NCBI GenBank assembly: GCA_000493945.1
Contig: AWNW01000021.1
Coordinates: 992 to 29,653 of the forward strand
Source of the DNA: Candidatus Hydrogenedens terephthalaticus JGI OTU-1
GTDB lineage: Bacteria; Hydrogenedentota; Hydrogenedentia; Hydrogenedentales; Hydrogenedentaceae
DNA length: 28,662 nucleotides
Direction: 5' to 3'
Positions 18,345-26,300 of this stretch are shown piece after piece. The notes below the pieces were generated by a model. It was not told the DNA's origin, made no database searches, and worked only from the letters and a program-made list of their open reading frames with translations. The position numbers and the translations under genes were made by a program. How positions within the stretch are numbered: position 1 is the first letter of the stretch; every line of letters begins with the position of its first letter.

Positions 18345-18495
18345 TACTTTAAGTAATAACTTTAAGAATAGGCTTATTAAAATGGGAGAATGCAAATGTT
18401 TTGAGGATGAAGAAAATTTAAATTAAAAACTGTCTTCATATAGTATAGTTTTGCTGGAATATCAGAACTTATTTACTGCACATTGCAACAAATTA

Positions 18496-18933
18496 CTATT
18501 TTTCAGGATTGGGTTTTAATCCTGCCTGTCGTAATTGTGCCTCATGATATTGCTGATTACGCACCAGATAAATTTCCTGTAACTGAGCAATGGAATTATT
18601 CAGAATACCTTCTTCCTGTGGGGAAAGATTTCCCTTGGTCTTTTCGCGTAAAATTATCAGCAAATCAATGAAGAACTGAGCCTGTTCTAAATCAATCATA
18701 ACCTGCTGGCTTCCTTGCGGAGCAATAACCCCTAATGCCAGCATGGCATCGGTCGTTAGAATACCTACGATAGTTTCAAAAGAGGGAGTAATTGATTCTT
18801 CCGGGGAAACTTCACCTTCTTCGGGTTTTTTGGATTTTTCCTCTTCTAACTTCTTTTGAAGTTCCTCTTTCTCTTTCTGGACTTTCGACTTCCAATCTTC
18901 ATCAATGATTATTTTCTTTTCTTCGTCGCTCAC
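18496..18933 (-). CDS. DUF1844 family protein
   Basis: A small (145 aa) cytoplasmic protein of unknown function. After a lysine/glutamate-rich N-terminal third (KIIIDEDW, then EEEKSKKPEEG), the conserved DUF1844 region runs from SFETIVGILTTDAMLALG through DLEQAQFFIDLLIILREKTKGNL to a C-terminal helix. I use the GTG at 18933, which gives the N-terminus MSDEEKKII and is preceded by AAGGGAG at 7 nt. A start 15 codons further upstream would lie within the terminator hairpin of the preceding gene. The gene is downstream of ndk and the 30-aa gene on the same strand but beyond a terminator, so it is transcribed by read-through or from its own promoter. Confidence 0.85.
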   Translation of the reverse strand: MSDEEKKIIIDEDWKSKVQKEKEELQKKLEEEKSKKPEEGEVSPEESITPSFETIVGILTTDAMLALGVIAPQGSQQVMIDLEQAQFFIDLLIILREKTKGNLSPQEEGILNNSIAQLQEIYLVRNQQYHEAQLRQAGLKPNPEK

Positions 18934-18966
18934 ATCCAATCTCCCTTGTAAAAGGTTTAATAACCA

Positions 18967-19014
18967 TTTAAAAACCACTATACCGGGAAAGGTGCAGTCC
19001 TTTCCCGGATAGTG
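18967..19014 (-). terminator. Strong intrinsic terminator after the 30-aa gene
   Basis: On the minus strand CCGGGAAAGG and CCTTTCCCGG (19008-18999 and 18992-18983) pair perfectly over a 6-nt loop. The stem extends by CACTAT/ATAGTG with one bulged base (19014-19009 and 18981-18976) and is followed by GGTTTTTAAA. It starts 16 bp after the stop codon of the small basic protein gene. It has the stem strength and T tract of a Rho-independent terminator for the ndk/small-gene transcript. Confidence 0.85.
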
Positions 19015-19029
19015 TGCTGGTTATTCTAA

Positions 19030-19122
19030 TTATTTCTTGTTCTTATGACGGTTCAAGCGTCTCTTCTTCTTACGCTTATGCTTATTAATCTTGCGTTTAC
19101 GAACTTTTCTTCCACCTGCCAC
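19030..19122 (-). CDS. 30-aa AURKAIP1/COX24-type ribosomal protein (bS22-like)
   Basis: A very small, extremely basic protein of 30 residues: MAGGRKVRKRKINKHKRKKK followed by RRLNRHKNKK. The arrangement of KRK-x-x-KHK-RK-KKRLxRxRHK matches the AURKAIP1/COX24 domain, which includes mitochondrial mS38 and the actinobacterial bS22-type small-subunit protein, so it probably binds rRNA near the decoding region. The start is GTG, with AAAGGAG 8 nt upstream, a strong site. It follows ndk by 50 bp and is closed by a strong terminator. Genes this short are often missed in annotation. The family call rests on composition and motif pattern, not on a search. Confidence 0.8.
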   Translation of the reverse strand: MAGGRKVRKRKINKHKRKKKRRLNRHKNKK

Positions 19123-19172
19123 GAATAATACTCCTTTTGTTAGATTTTAGATTTATTAAAAATTACATCCCT

Positions 19173-19631
19173 TTATTTACTTGTTAGCCATTTTTCATCG
19201 TCCGCCTTATATTCTAATATATCCTGTGGCGTAAAATAAAGCGATATTTCACGCTCCGCCGATTGGGGACTGTCCGAAGCATGGACAATATTCATCTGGG
19301 TTATCAAAGCAAAATCTCCACGAATAGTTCCCGGTGCCGATTTCAGAGGATTGGTATTTCCGATCATGCTACGGACTTGATTAATCGCATCCTCCCCTTC
19401 CCAAACCATCTGAACCGTAGGACCGGAACAAATAAAACTTACCAAACTATCAAAAAAATCCTTACCCTGATGTTCCTTATAATGCTCCTCCGCTTTCTCA
19501 CGAGTTAATATCTGCATTTTGATAGCTATCAATTTAAGCCCCCGTTGCTCAAATCGGCGAATACACTCACCGATAAAACGGCGAGCTACGCCATCCGGCT
19601 TAATCATTACAAAAGTACGCTCTTTCGACAT
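19173..19631 (-). CDS. ndk: Nucleoside diphosphate kinase
   Basis: Transfers the gamma-phosphate of ATP to NDPs through a phosphohistidine, balancing NTP pools. The 152-residue protein has the usual length and motifs: TFVMIKPDGVARR (6-18), the NPLKSAPGTIRGDF nucleotide-binding stretch (94-107) and the active-site NIVHASDS with His117. AGGAG lies about 10 nt before the ATG. It is divergent from the defence operon and is followed by the 30-aa ribosomal-type gene. Confidence 0.97.
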   Translation of the reverse strand: MSKERTFVMIKPDGVARRFIGECIRRFEQRGLKLIAIKMQILTREKAEEHYKEHQGKDFFDSLVSFICSGPTVQMVWEGEDAINQVRSMIGNTNPLKSAPGTIRGDFALITQMNIVHASDSPQSAEREISLYFTPQDILEYKADDEKWLTSK

Positions 19632-19664
19632 CCTGAAAACACTCCTGAAAAAATAATGCGGTGT

Positions 19665-19694
19665 ATTATATTACAAAAAAACCATTTTTTTCAA
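19665..19694 (-). promoter_or_regulatory. Putative ndk promoter
   Basis: On the minus strand TTGAAA (19694-19689) and a perfect TATAAT (19670-19665) are spaced by 18 bp, about 34 bp ahead of the ndk ATG. Both boxes and the spacing suit a sigma70-type promoter. Confidence 0.5.
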
Positions 19695-19807
19695 ACCCCT
19701 TTATAACAGCACTAACAAAACAATCCTCTTGACAATCCCTAACATTATCCTTTCAATTTCTTATAAATACTTCATCTTTCGATGTAAGTAAAAAAAGTTT
19801 ATTTATT

Positions 19808-19835
19808 TTTGAATAATATGGAAGTTAGATATAAT
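19808..19835 (+). promoter_or_regulatory. Putative promoter of the defence operon
   Basis: TTTGAA (19808-19813) or the overlapping TTGAAT precedes a perfect TATAAT (19830-19835) by 15-16 bp. Transcription would begin near 19842, about 58 nt before the helicase ATG. A TTGACA box at 19729-19734 has no -10 partner at suitable distance. Confidence 0.45.
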
Positions 19836-19899
19836 AGCAAGGACAATTTAGGTTAGGAGTAAATCGAGAAATTACCCAAAGAAGGAAGGGAACATACCT

Positions 19900-22800
19900 A
19901 TGCCCAATTTTATTACCAATAGAGAGACAAAGGACTTAAGAAGCCGATTAATTGAACTAATTCAAAATAGCAAGGAATTAAAATTTCTCGTAGGTTTTTT
20001 TTACTTTTCCGGTATTAATGAACTTTATGATGCAATAAAACAAAATGATAAACTTACCATAAAAATCTTAGTAGGTTTAGATGTAGATAAGCACATCCAC
20101 CAAATTATTGAATATTCCTCTTCTCTTCAAAATACAAGCAACAAAACCATAACCGATAACTTTCTACAGTCATTTAAAACAGCGATTAACTCCGAGGAAT
20201 TAGACCTACGCGAATCTTACGAACAAGTACTTTTTTACCTCCAACTTATCAAGGATGGTCGTCTAATTATCCGCAAAACAAGGGAGCCGAACCACGCAAA
20301 ACTTTATATCTTTGCTTTGTCTAAAGGGTTGGATATAATCCGTGATACAATTTTTATCACAGGAAGTAGTAACTTAACCCGTGCAGGGCTAACCGAGCAA
20401 AATGAATTGAATGTAGAAATAAGCGACTATGGCACAGAGGAAGTCAAAGAATACTTTGAAAAACTATGGAGAAGTGCCGTAAAAATTACGGAAGTAGATG
20501 AAGTAAAAAAACAAATTATCCGAATCATCGAAAATGAATCTATTTTCTCCGAAGTCAGCCCTTATGAAGCGTATGTTTTTACCCTCAAGACCTTTCTTGA
20601 CGCACAAAGCGCCAAAGAGATTAATATAAATTCGCTTTGCGAACTTATGGAAAAGAAAGGATACATCCCATATCAGTATCAACTGGATGCTATCAAATTA
20701 GCCCATACCATTATTAAAGAATATAACGGTGTCATTATTGCAGATGTAGTTGGTCTGGGCAAAACCATCATTGCTTGTGCGGTCGCACAGTTATTACGAG
20801 CACGCGGAATGGTGATTTGTCCGCCCGGTATCATGGGGGATGTAGATACAAAAAAATATGGCTGGTATAAGTATTTAGAAGATTTCGGATTACGCGATTG
20901 GGAAATTCTTTCCAGTGGAAGATTAGAAACCGCCCTTGAACGAGTCAGGACCGCTGAAAATTTCGAAGTAATTATTATTGATGAGTCTCACAAATACCGC
21001 AACCAGGATACAAGTAGTTATGAAACTCTGAAAAATATTTGCCTGAATAAAAAAGTGATTTTACTTACCGCTACCCCGTTTAGTAATACGCCGAGTGATA
21101 TCTTTGCTCTACTAAAACTTTTTACTGTCCCCGGTAAATCTAAATTAACACTTTATAACGATTTGGACTTTAAGTTCCGTGAATATAGAAAGGTATTTGC
21201 CCATCTCTCCGATATCCGAAAAAATTACAATTCTGGCGACCCCAAAAAAGCCTCCCGTGCCCAAACCCTTTACCAAAAATATTTTGGGTCATCGGTCATC
21301 AATTTAATTGAAGTTCGGGAACGTGCTCGTTATCTCGCCGATGAAATCCGTTCTACAATCCAACCCGTCTTAATTCGCCGAAACCGCCTTGATTTAAAAG
21401 CAGACCCGGATTATCAAAGTGAAATACAATCGTTATCTCGATTAGAAGACCCTAAAGAGTTATTTTTTGAGTTAACATCGGAACAATCTCAATTCTATGA
21501 CAAAGTGATTAGTGAATATTTTGCCGTGGATGGAAAATTCAGTGGTGCTATTTACCGTCCATATATCTATGAAGAAGAAGTAATAGAAGAGGTTATAGAG
21601 GAGGAAGAGGAGGGAGACGAAAGCCAGAATAATGCTGAGAGTCCGAAGAATAAAGCAAAAAAAGAAAAACAAATAGAGCGATTATCCCAGAAAAACTTGT
21701 ATGATTTTATGAGACGGCTATTAGTGAAGCGTTTTGAGAGTTCTTTCGGTGCTTTTCAAAAAAGCGTTCAAAATTTCCGCGATATTCATACAAAGGTATT
21801 AAAATTCATCGAGAAAACGGGGAAATATATTTTAGACCGAAAGCTTTTGGAAAAAATTTACGACTCAGAACCCGAAGAGATAGAAGAAGAGTTGCAAAAA
21901 TTTGCTAATGAAATCGAGACCCTTGAAAATAAAAAATCACCATTTTATAAAATCTACACGATTGAAAACTTCCAATTTAAGGACGATTTCTTAAGAAGTA
22001 TCTGTCAGGACATCAAACTGTTCGAAGACCTATTAAAGGAAATAAACCTACTCGATTTGACGAATAACGACCCCAAAGCAAAGGAAACGGCAAAAGAAAT
22101 TCCAGAACTGATGGAAAACCATGAGAAAACAGAACCCCGCCGCAAAATAGTCATATTCACAGAATACATAGATACCGCAAACCATTTAGAACAGCAACTT
22201 AAAACACTATTACCTCGGGAATATAAAAATCGTATATTAAAAGTTATCGGAAAATTGAGTAATGAAAGATACGACACCCTCCTTAAAAACTTCGATGCCA
22301 GTCTTGATCCATGCGACCAGGAAGACAAATACGACATCCTCCTTACTACGGACAGATTGTCCGAAGGCTTCAATTTAAACCGTGCCGGCGCTGTAATTAA
22401 TTACGACATCCCCTGGAATCCGACACGGGTTATTCAGCGTGTAGGACGAATCAATCGAATCAGCAAGAAAGTTTTTAACTCTCTGTATATCTATAATTTC
22501 TTCCCGAGTGAACAAGGGGCAGAACTTGTGCGAAGTCGAGAAATTGCCCAGCAAAAAATGTTTCTTATCCATAACGCCTTAGGAGAAGATTCCAAAATCT
22601 TCGAACCGGACGAAGAACCTACCGCCTCTAAACTCTATACGAAAGTAATGACCAATCCCGATGAAATGGAGCCGGAAAGTGCCTACACCACAATTAAGAA
22701 GGAGTTTTCCAAAATCAAAGCAAAGCACCCTGAAGTTATAGAACGAATTGCCAAATTGCCCCCCACGAATCAAATCCGCCAAAATATACCACGAAAATAA
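19900..22800 (+). CDS. PLD nuclease-SNF2 helicase, main part (frameshifted)
   Basis: A DNA-dependent ATPase with an N-terminal phospholipase D-type nuclease domain, typical of restriction and anti-phage loci. Residues 1-200 hold the PLD domain, with HAK (132-134) and GSSNLT (155-160). The SNF2/SF2 helicase core has ADVVGLGKT (281-289, Walker A Lys288), DESH (361-364), TATPFSN (390-396), a charged linker rich in Glu (about 556-595), then IVIFTEY, TTDRLSEGFN (about 815-824) and QRVGRINR (about 845-852). Frame is lost after Pro955 at a C6 tract; the natural continuation lies in the +1 frame up to 23347, giving a full protein of about 1148 residues. As read here the product ends with 11 unrelated residues. 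GGAAGGG 9 nt before the ATG is a strong ribosome site. It heads a three-gene operon with a methyltransferase and a nuclease. Confidence 0.85.
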   Translation: MPNFITNRETKDLRSRLIELIQNSKELKFLVGFFYFSGINELYDAIKQNDKLTIKILVGLDVDKHIHQIIEYSSSLQNTSNKTITDNFLQSFKTAINSEELDLRESYEQVLFYLQLIKDGRLIIRKTREPNHAKLYIFALSKGLDIIRDTIFITGSSNLTRAGLTEQNELNVEISDYGTEEVKEYFEKLWRSAVKITEVDEVKKQIIRIIENESIFSEVSPYEAYVFTLKTFLDAQSAKEININSLCELMEKKGYIPYQYQLDAIKLAHTIIKEYNGVIIADVVGLGKTIIACAVAQLLRARGMVICPPGIMGDVDTKKYGWYKYLEDFGLRDWEILSSGRLETALERVRTAENFEVIIIDESHKYRNQDTSSYETLKNICLNKKVILLTATPFSNTPSDIFALLKLFTVPGKSKLTLYNDLDFKFREYRKVFAHLSDIRKNYNSGDPKKASRAQTLYQKYFGSSVINLIEVRERARYLADEIRSTIQPVLIRRNRLDLKADPDYQSEIQSLSRLEDPKELFFELTSEQSQFYDKVISEYFAVDGKFSGAIYRPYIYEEEVIEEVIEEEEEGDESQNNAESPKNKAKKEKQIERLSQKNLYDFMRRLLVKRFESSFGAFQKSVQNFRDIHTKVLKFIEKTGKYILDRKLLEKIYDSEPEEIEEELQKFANEIETLENKKSPFYKIYTIENFQFKDDFLRSICQDIKLFEDLLKEINLLDLTNNDPKAKETAKEIPELMENHEKTEPRRKIVIFTEYIDTANHLEQQLKTLLPREYKNRILKVIGKLSNERYDTLLKNFDASLDPCDQEDKYDILLTTDRLSEGFNLNRAGAVINYDIPWNPTRVIQRVGRINRISKKVFNSLYIYNFFPSEQGAELVRSREIAQQKMFLIHNALGEDSKIFEPDEEPTASKLYTKVMTNPDEMEPESAYTTIKKEFSKIKAKHPEVIERIAKLPPTNQIRQNIPRK
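22759..22764 (+). other. C6 tract at the helicase frameshift
   Basis: Six consecutive C within TTG CCC CCC ACG. With five C the reading would be TTG CCC CCA CGA and continue straight into the downstream frame as LPPRIKSAK. The extra base is therefore a candidate phase-variation site, a shift-prone CCC-C site, or a sequencing/assembly error. Confidence 0.7.
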
Positions 22801-23347
22801 TCTGTTCGTCTTTGTCCGTAAAGGAAGAAGCATCTTCGTAAGAGTTAAAAACTATGATAAACAAGGACCGGAAGACCTACCCTTTGAAAAAGCAATCGAA
22901 CATATCAAGTGCGAATCCCATGAAAAGCGTGTGCTTTTCTCCAACAAGTTTTGGGACAATTACAATGAAATTCGTAAAAATTTAGAAACCCTTTCAGAAT
23001 CAGAAAAAGAAAATCGGACATGGCAAGAAGCCAAAAATAACATTGCAACAATTTTAGAAAATCTCCCTGAGGAACTAAATTCGTATAGACCATTTTTAGA
23101 AACGCTACGCGAGGATATTATAAATTACCGAACCTTGTCGGACTATACCATACGACGAATTAGAAATCTACAATTAGACGACAATAATCAATACAAAGAA
23201 TTTAAAAAAGTGGTAGATAATTTGAGAAAAGATTTGGGAGAAAACTATCTCAAACCCATACGAGAAAGTGAGCAAGCCATTAAACCCGAAGTAATCATTG
23301 CTATTGAGAATATAAAGTCCGCATACGAGCAGGAGATGAGCCAATGA
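22766..23347 (+). CDS. C-terminal part of the frameshifted helicase
   Basis: About 193 residues in the +1 frame relative to the preceding helicase, beginning RIKSAKIYHENNLFVFVRKG at 22766. In this helicase family the C-terminal domain follows a 'KLPPRIKSAK'-like junction, so this reading is the missing tail rather than an independent gene. A TTG at 22748 could start it alone but has no good ribosome site. The segment is largely alpha-helical and charged, with no recognised catalytic motif. Its TGA overlaps the methyltransferase ATG as ATGA (23344-23347), so ribosomes reaching this frame would be coupled to the next gene, an argument that the frame was translated until recently or still is. 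Confidence 0.75.
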   Translation, partial: RIKSAKIYHENNLFVFVRKGRSIFVRVKNYDKQGPEDLPFEKAIEHIKCESHEKRVLFSNKFWDNYNEIRKNLETLSESEKENRTWQEAKNNIATILENLPEELNSYRPFLETLREDIINYRTLSDYTIRRIRNLQLDDNNQYKEFKKVVDNLRKDLGENYLKPIRESEQAIKPEVIIAIENIKSAYEQEMSQ

Positions 23348-26300
23348 ACGAGGAGTTGAAAGAAACCCTAAAAGAGTTTATCAATGCAAATAGCAAAGAC
23401 GCATTCGAAGAATCTCTTATAAGTTTCCTCTACCAAAAATCCGACCACTTCAGCGAAGAAAGAAAAAACCTATCTGGCTTTAAAGATGACCTTGTAAACG
23501 AAATACACCAGATCGGCAAAATGCAACTTCATTCTAATGGGATATCTTATAGTTTCATCATTACCACCCTTCATATCACGAAGGAATTGACCGAACGCAC
23601 CAGCAAAAAACAGCAATTCGAAGTAGGAAAAAACATTATAAAACGCCTCTCCCAATCTGCCATGCTCGACCTCACAGGTGGGTTTTTCATATTCTACGAC
23701 GATAAGCTCAATTACCGCTGGAGTCTTATCTACCAAGAGCCCGCAGGTAGAAAAGTTACCTACAACCCCTATAAACGATATACCTACTACATCTCCAGAG
23801 ACCAAACCAATAAAACCCTTCTCCAACAGCTATGCGTAGATGCAAAATTCAATTCATTAGAAGACATCAAATCCGCCTTCTCCGTAGAAAAAGTCACCAA
23901 AGAATTCTACAACGAAATCGCCAACTGGTACTTCTGGGCTATGGACAAAATTAAATTTCCGGAGGATTACAAATATGCTAATGACCCAAAAAAAGATACA
24001 GAAATTCGCAATGCAACAAACCTAATTCGTTTAATTACCCGTATTATCTTTATCTGGTTTTTAAAAGAAAAGAAACTTATTCCCGATACTATATTCGTAA
24101 AGGATGAAATAAAAAAGAAAGTAATAAACTTTGGCAAAGAGGGAAATTATTACAATGCTATCCTTCAAAACCTCTTCTTTGCTACACTCAATCAAAAAAT
24201 GAACGAACGAAATTTTGCAGAAGAAGATACATTTCTTAAAAACACAAAAGAATATGGTGTGAAAACACTTTACCGTTACGCTGATAAATTTTCAGCCCCT
24301 AAAAATGAGGTTTTAAATCTTTTTTCAAATATCCCTTTTATAAACGGTGGTCTATTTGATTGTCTCGATAAAGAAGACGAAACAGGGAAAGTAATTTATA
24401 TAGATGGTTTCTCCCGAAACCCCAAAAAACGAGCATTCATTCCCGATTATTTATTCTTTCAAGATAATGAACAACGCGTTAACCTAACACAATACGGAAT
24501 TGGTTCAGATATTCCTGTCCGTGGGCTCATTGAAATATTGAAGAATTATAACTTCACTACGGATGAATCTACACCTATAGATCAGGAAATAGCCCTCGAC
24601 CCAGAACTCTTAGGTAAAGTCTTTGAAAATTTGCTTGCTTCTTATAATCCGGAAACCTCTACTACAGCAAGAAAAGCGACAGGCAGCTATTACACACCCA
24701 GAGAAATCGTAGATTACATGGTAGAAGAAAGCCTGTTTCAATACTTATTAGCCGAATGGAATGTCGCTGAACCATCTCGGTTCTTGTCATCAACCGGAAG
24801 CCAGGAGGCTTCAGCTACGAAGTATGGCGTCATCGAAAAACTTCGTGCACTGCTCTCTTATTCCGATGACATCCCTCAATTCACCGAAGAAGAAAAACTC
24901 GTAATAATATCTGCCATTGACAAAATAAAAATCCTCGACCCTGCCTGTGGAAGTGGTGCTTTTCCGATGGGCATACTCCAAAAACTTGTTCGCATACTTC
25001 AAAAATTAGACCCCAATAACGATTACTGGTATGAACTCCAATACCAAAAAGCATTAAAAGCATCTGAAGAGGTATTTAAAGAAAAAGATAAGGCGGATAG
25101 AGAAGAAATCTTAAAAGAAATAAATGACGCTTTTGATGAAAGTATCAACTATCCTGATTATGCACGAAAACTATATCTAATTGAAAATTGTATCTATGGA
25201 GTAGACATTCAACCCATTGCGATTCAGATAAGTAAATTGAGATTCTTTATATCCCTTATTCTCGACCAAAAAGTGGATAAAGGAAAAGAGAACTTTGGTA
25301 TAAGACCCTTGCCAAACCTTGAAACAAAATTTGTTTGTGCAAATACTTTGATAGGGCTGGAAAAACCAGATACTATGTTTTATACCGACGAAATCAAAAA
25401 CATAGAAAAGGAAATGAAAGAACTTAGACACAAATACTTTACGGCAAAAACAAGAAAAGAAAAAATAAGATTGCAAAACAAAGACAAAAAATTAAGAGAA
25501 AAATTAAGAGAAAAACTAAAAGAAACAGGTTTCTCCAGTGAAGCCTCTGAGAAAATAGCTTCCTTCGATTTATTTGACCAAAACGCATCTGCTGATTGGT
25601 TTGACCCGGAATGGATGTTCGGAATATTCCCCTCTAATAGAGGTGTGTCTGCTGCAGCAGATGGGGTGTTCACCCAGGGCGGCTTTGATATTGTGATTGG
25701 TAATCCGCCGTATGTAAGGCAGGAAAGTATACTCAAAAAAGATGCAATTATCAAATCAATATCCAAAACTTTTACAGACAAAAATGGACAGTCCTTATTA
25801 AAAATAAACAAACGAAGCGACCTATATATCTACTTTTATTACAAAGGGCTTTCCCTGCTCAAACCAAATGGCGTTTTCTGCTTCATAAATTCCAATTCTT
25901 GGCTTGATGTAGGTTATGGCACAGAATTGCAAGAATTTTTACTGAAATATATGAAACCTTTATTAATAGTAGATAACATAGCTGAACGAAGTTTCGACGC
26001 AGATATAAATACCGTAATCGTTCTAATCCAAAAACCTCAAGATGCCATTTCTAATGATGACATAATAAAGTTTGTTGCCTTTAAAAAACGATTCTCTGAA
26101 ATATTAAACTCTGACACATTAAATCAAATCCATCAAGCAAAAGATAAAATTATCAACGAAAATTACAGATTAATACCGAAAACACGCAAAGAACTCTGGA
26201 TAGAAGGCATAGAAACGGAAGATGAAGAGATATACGAAAGCAAACTTTGGAATTACAAATACATCGGCAACAAATGGGGCGGAAAATACCTAAGAGCACC

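Noticed and set aside
18934..18978. Longer N-terminus for the DUF1844 protein
   Set aside because: These 15 codons run into the terminator hairpin, and the GTG at 18933 has a strong AAGGGAG site and gives the usual MSDEEKK-like beginning.
19729..19734. Perfect TTGACA as -35 box of the defence operon
   Set aside because: No TATAAT-like box lies 15-19 bp downstream; the pair at 19808-19835 is better.
20464..22833. Antisense open frames across the helicase and other long genes
   Set aside because: They are shadows of strongly supported genes on the other strand, with no family features or ribosome sites.
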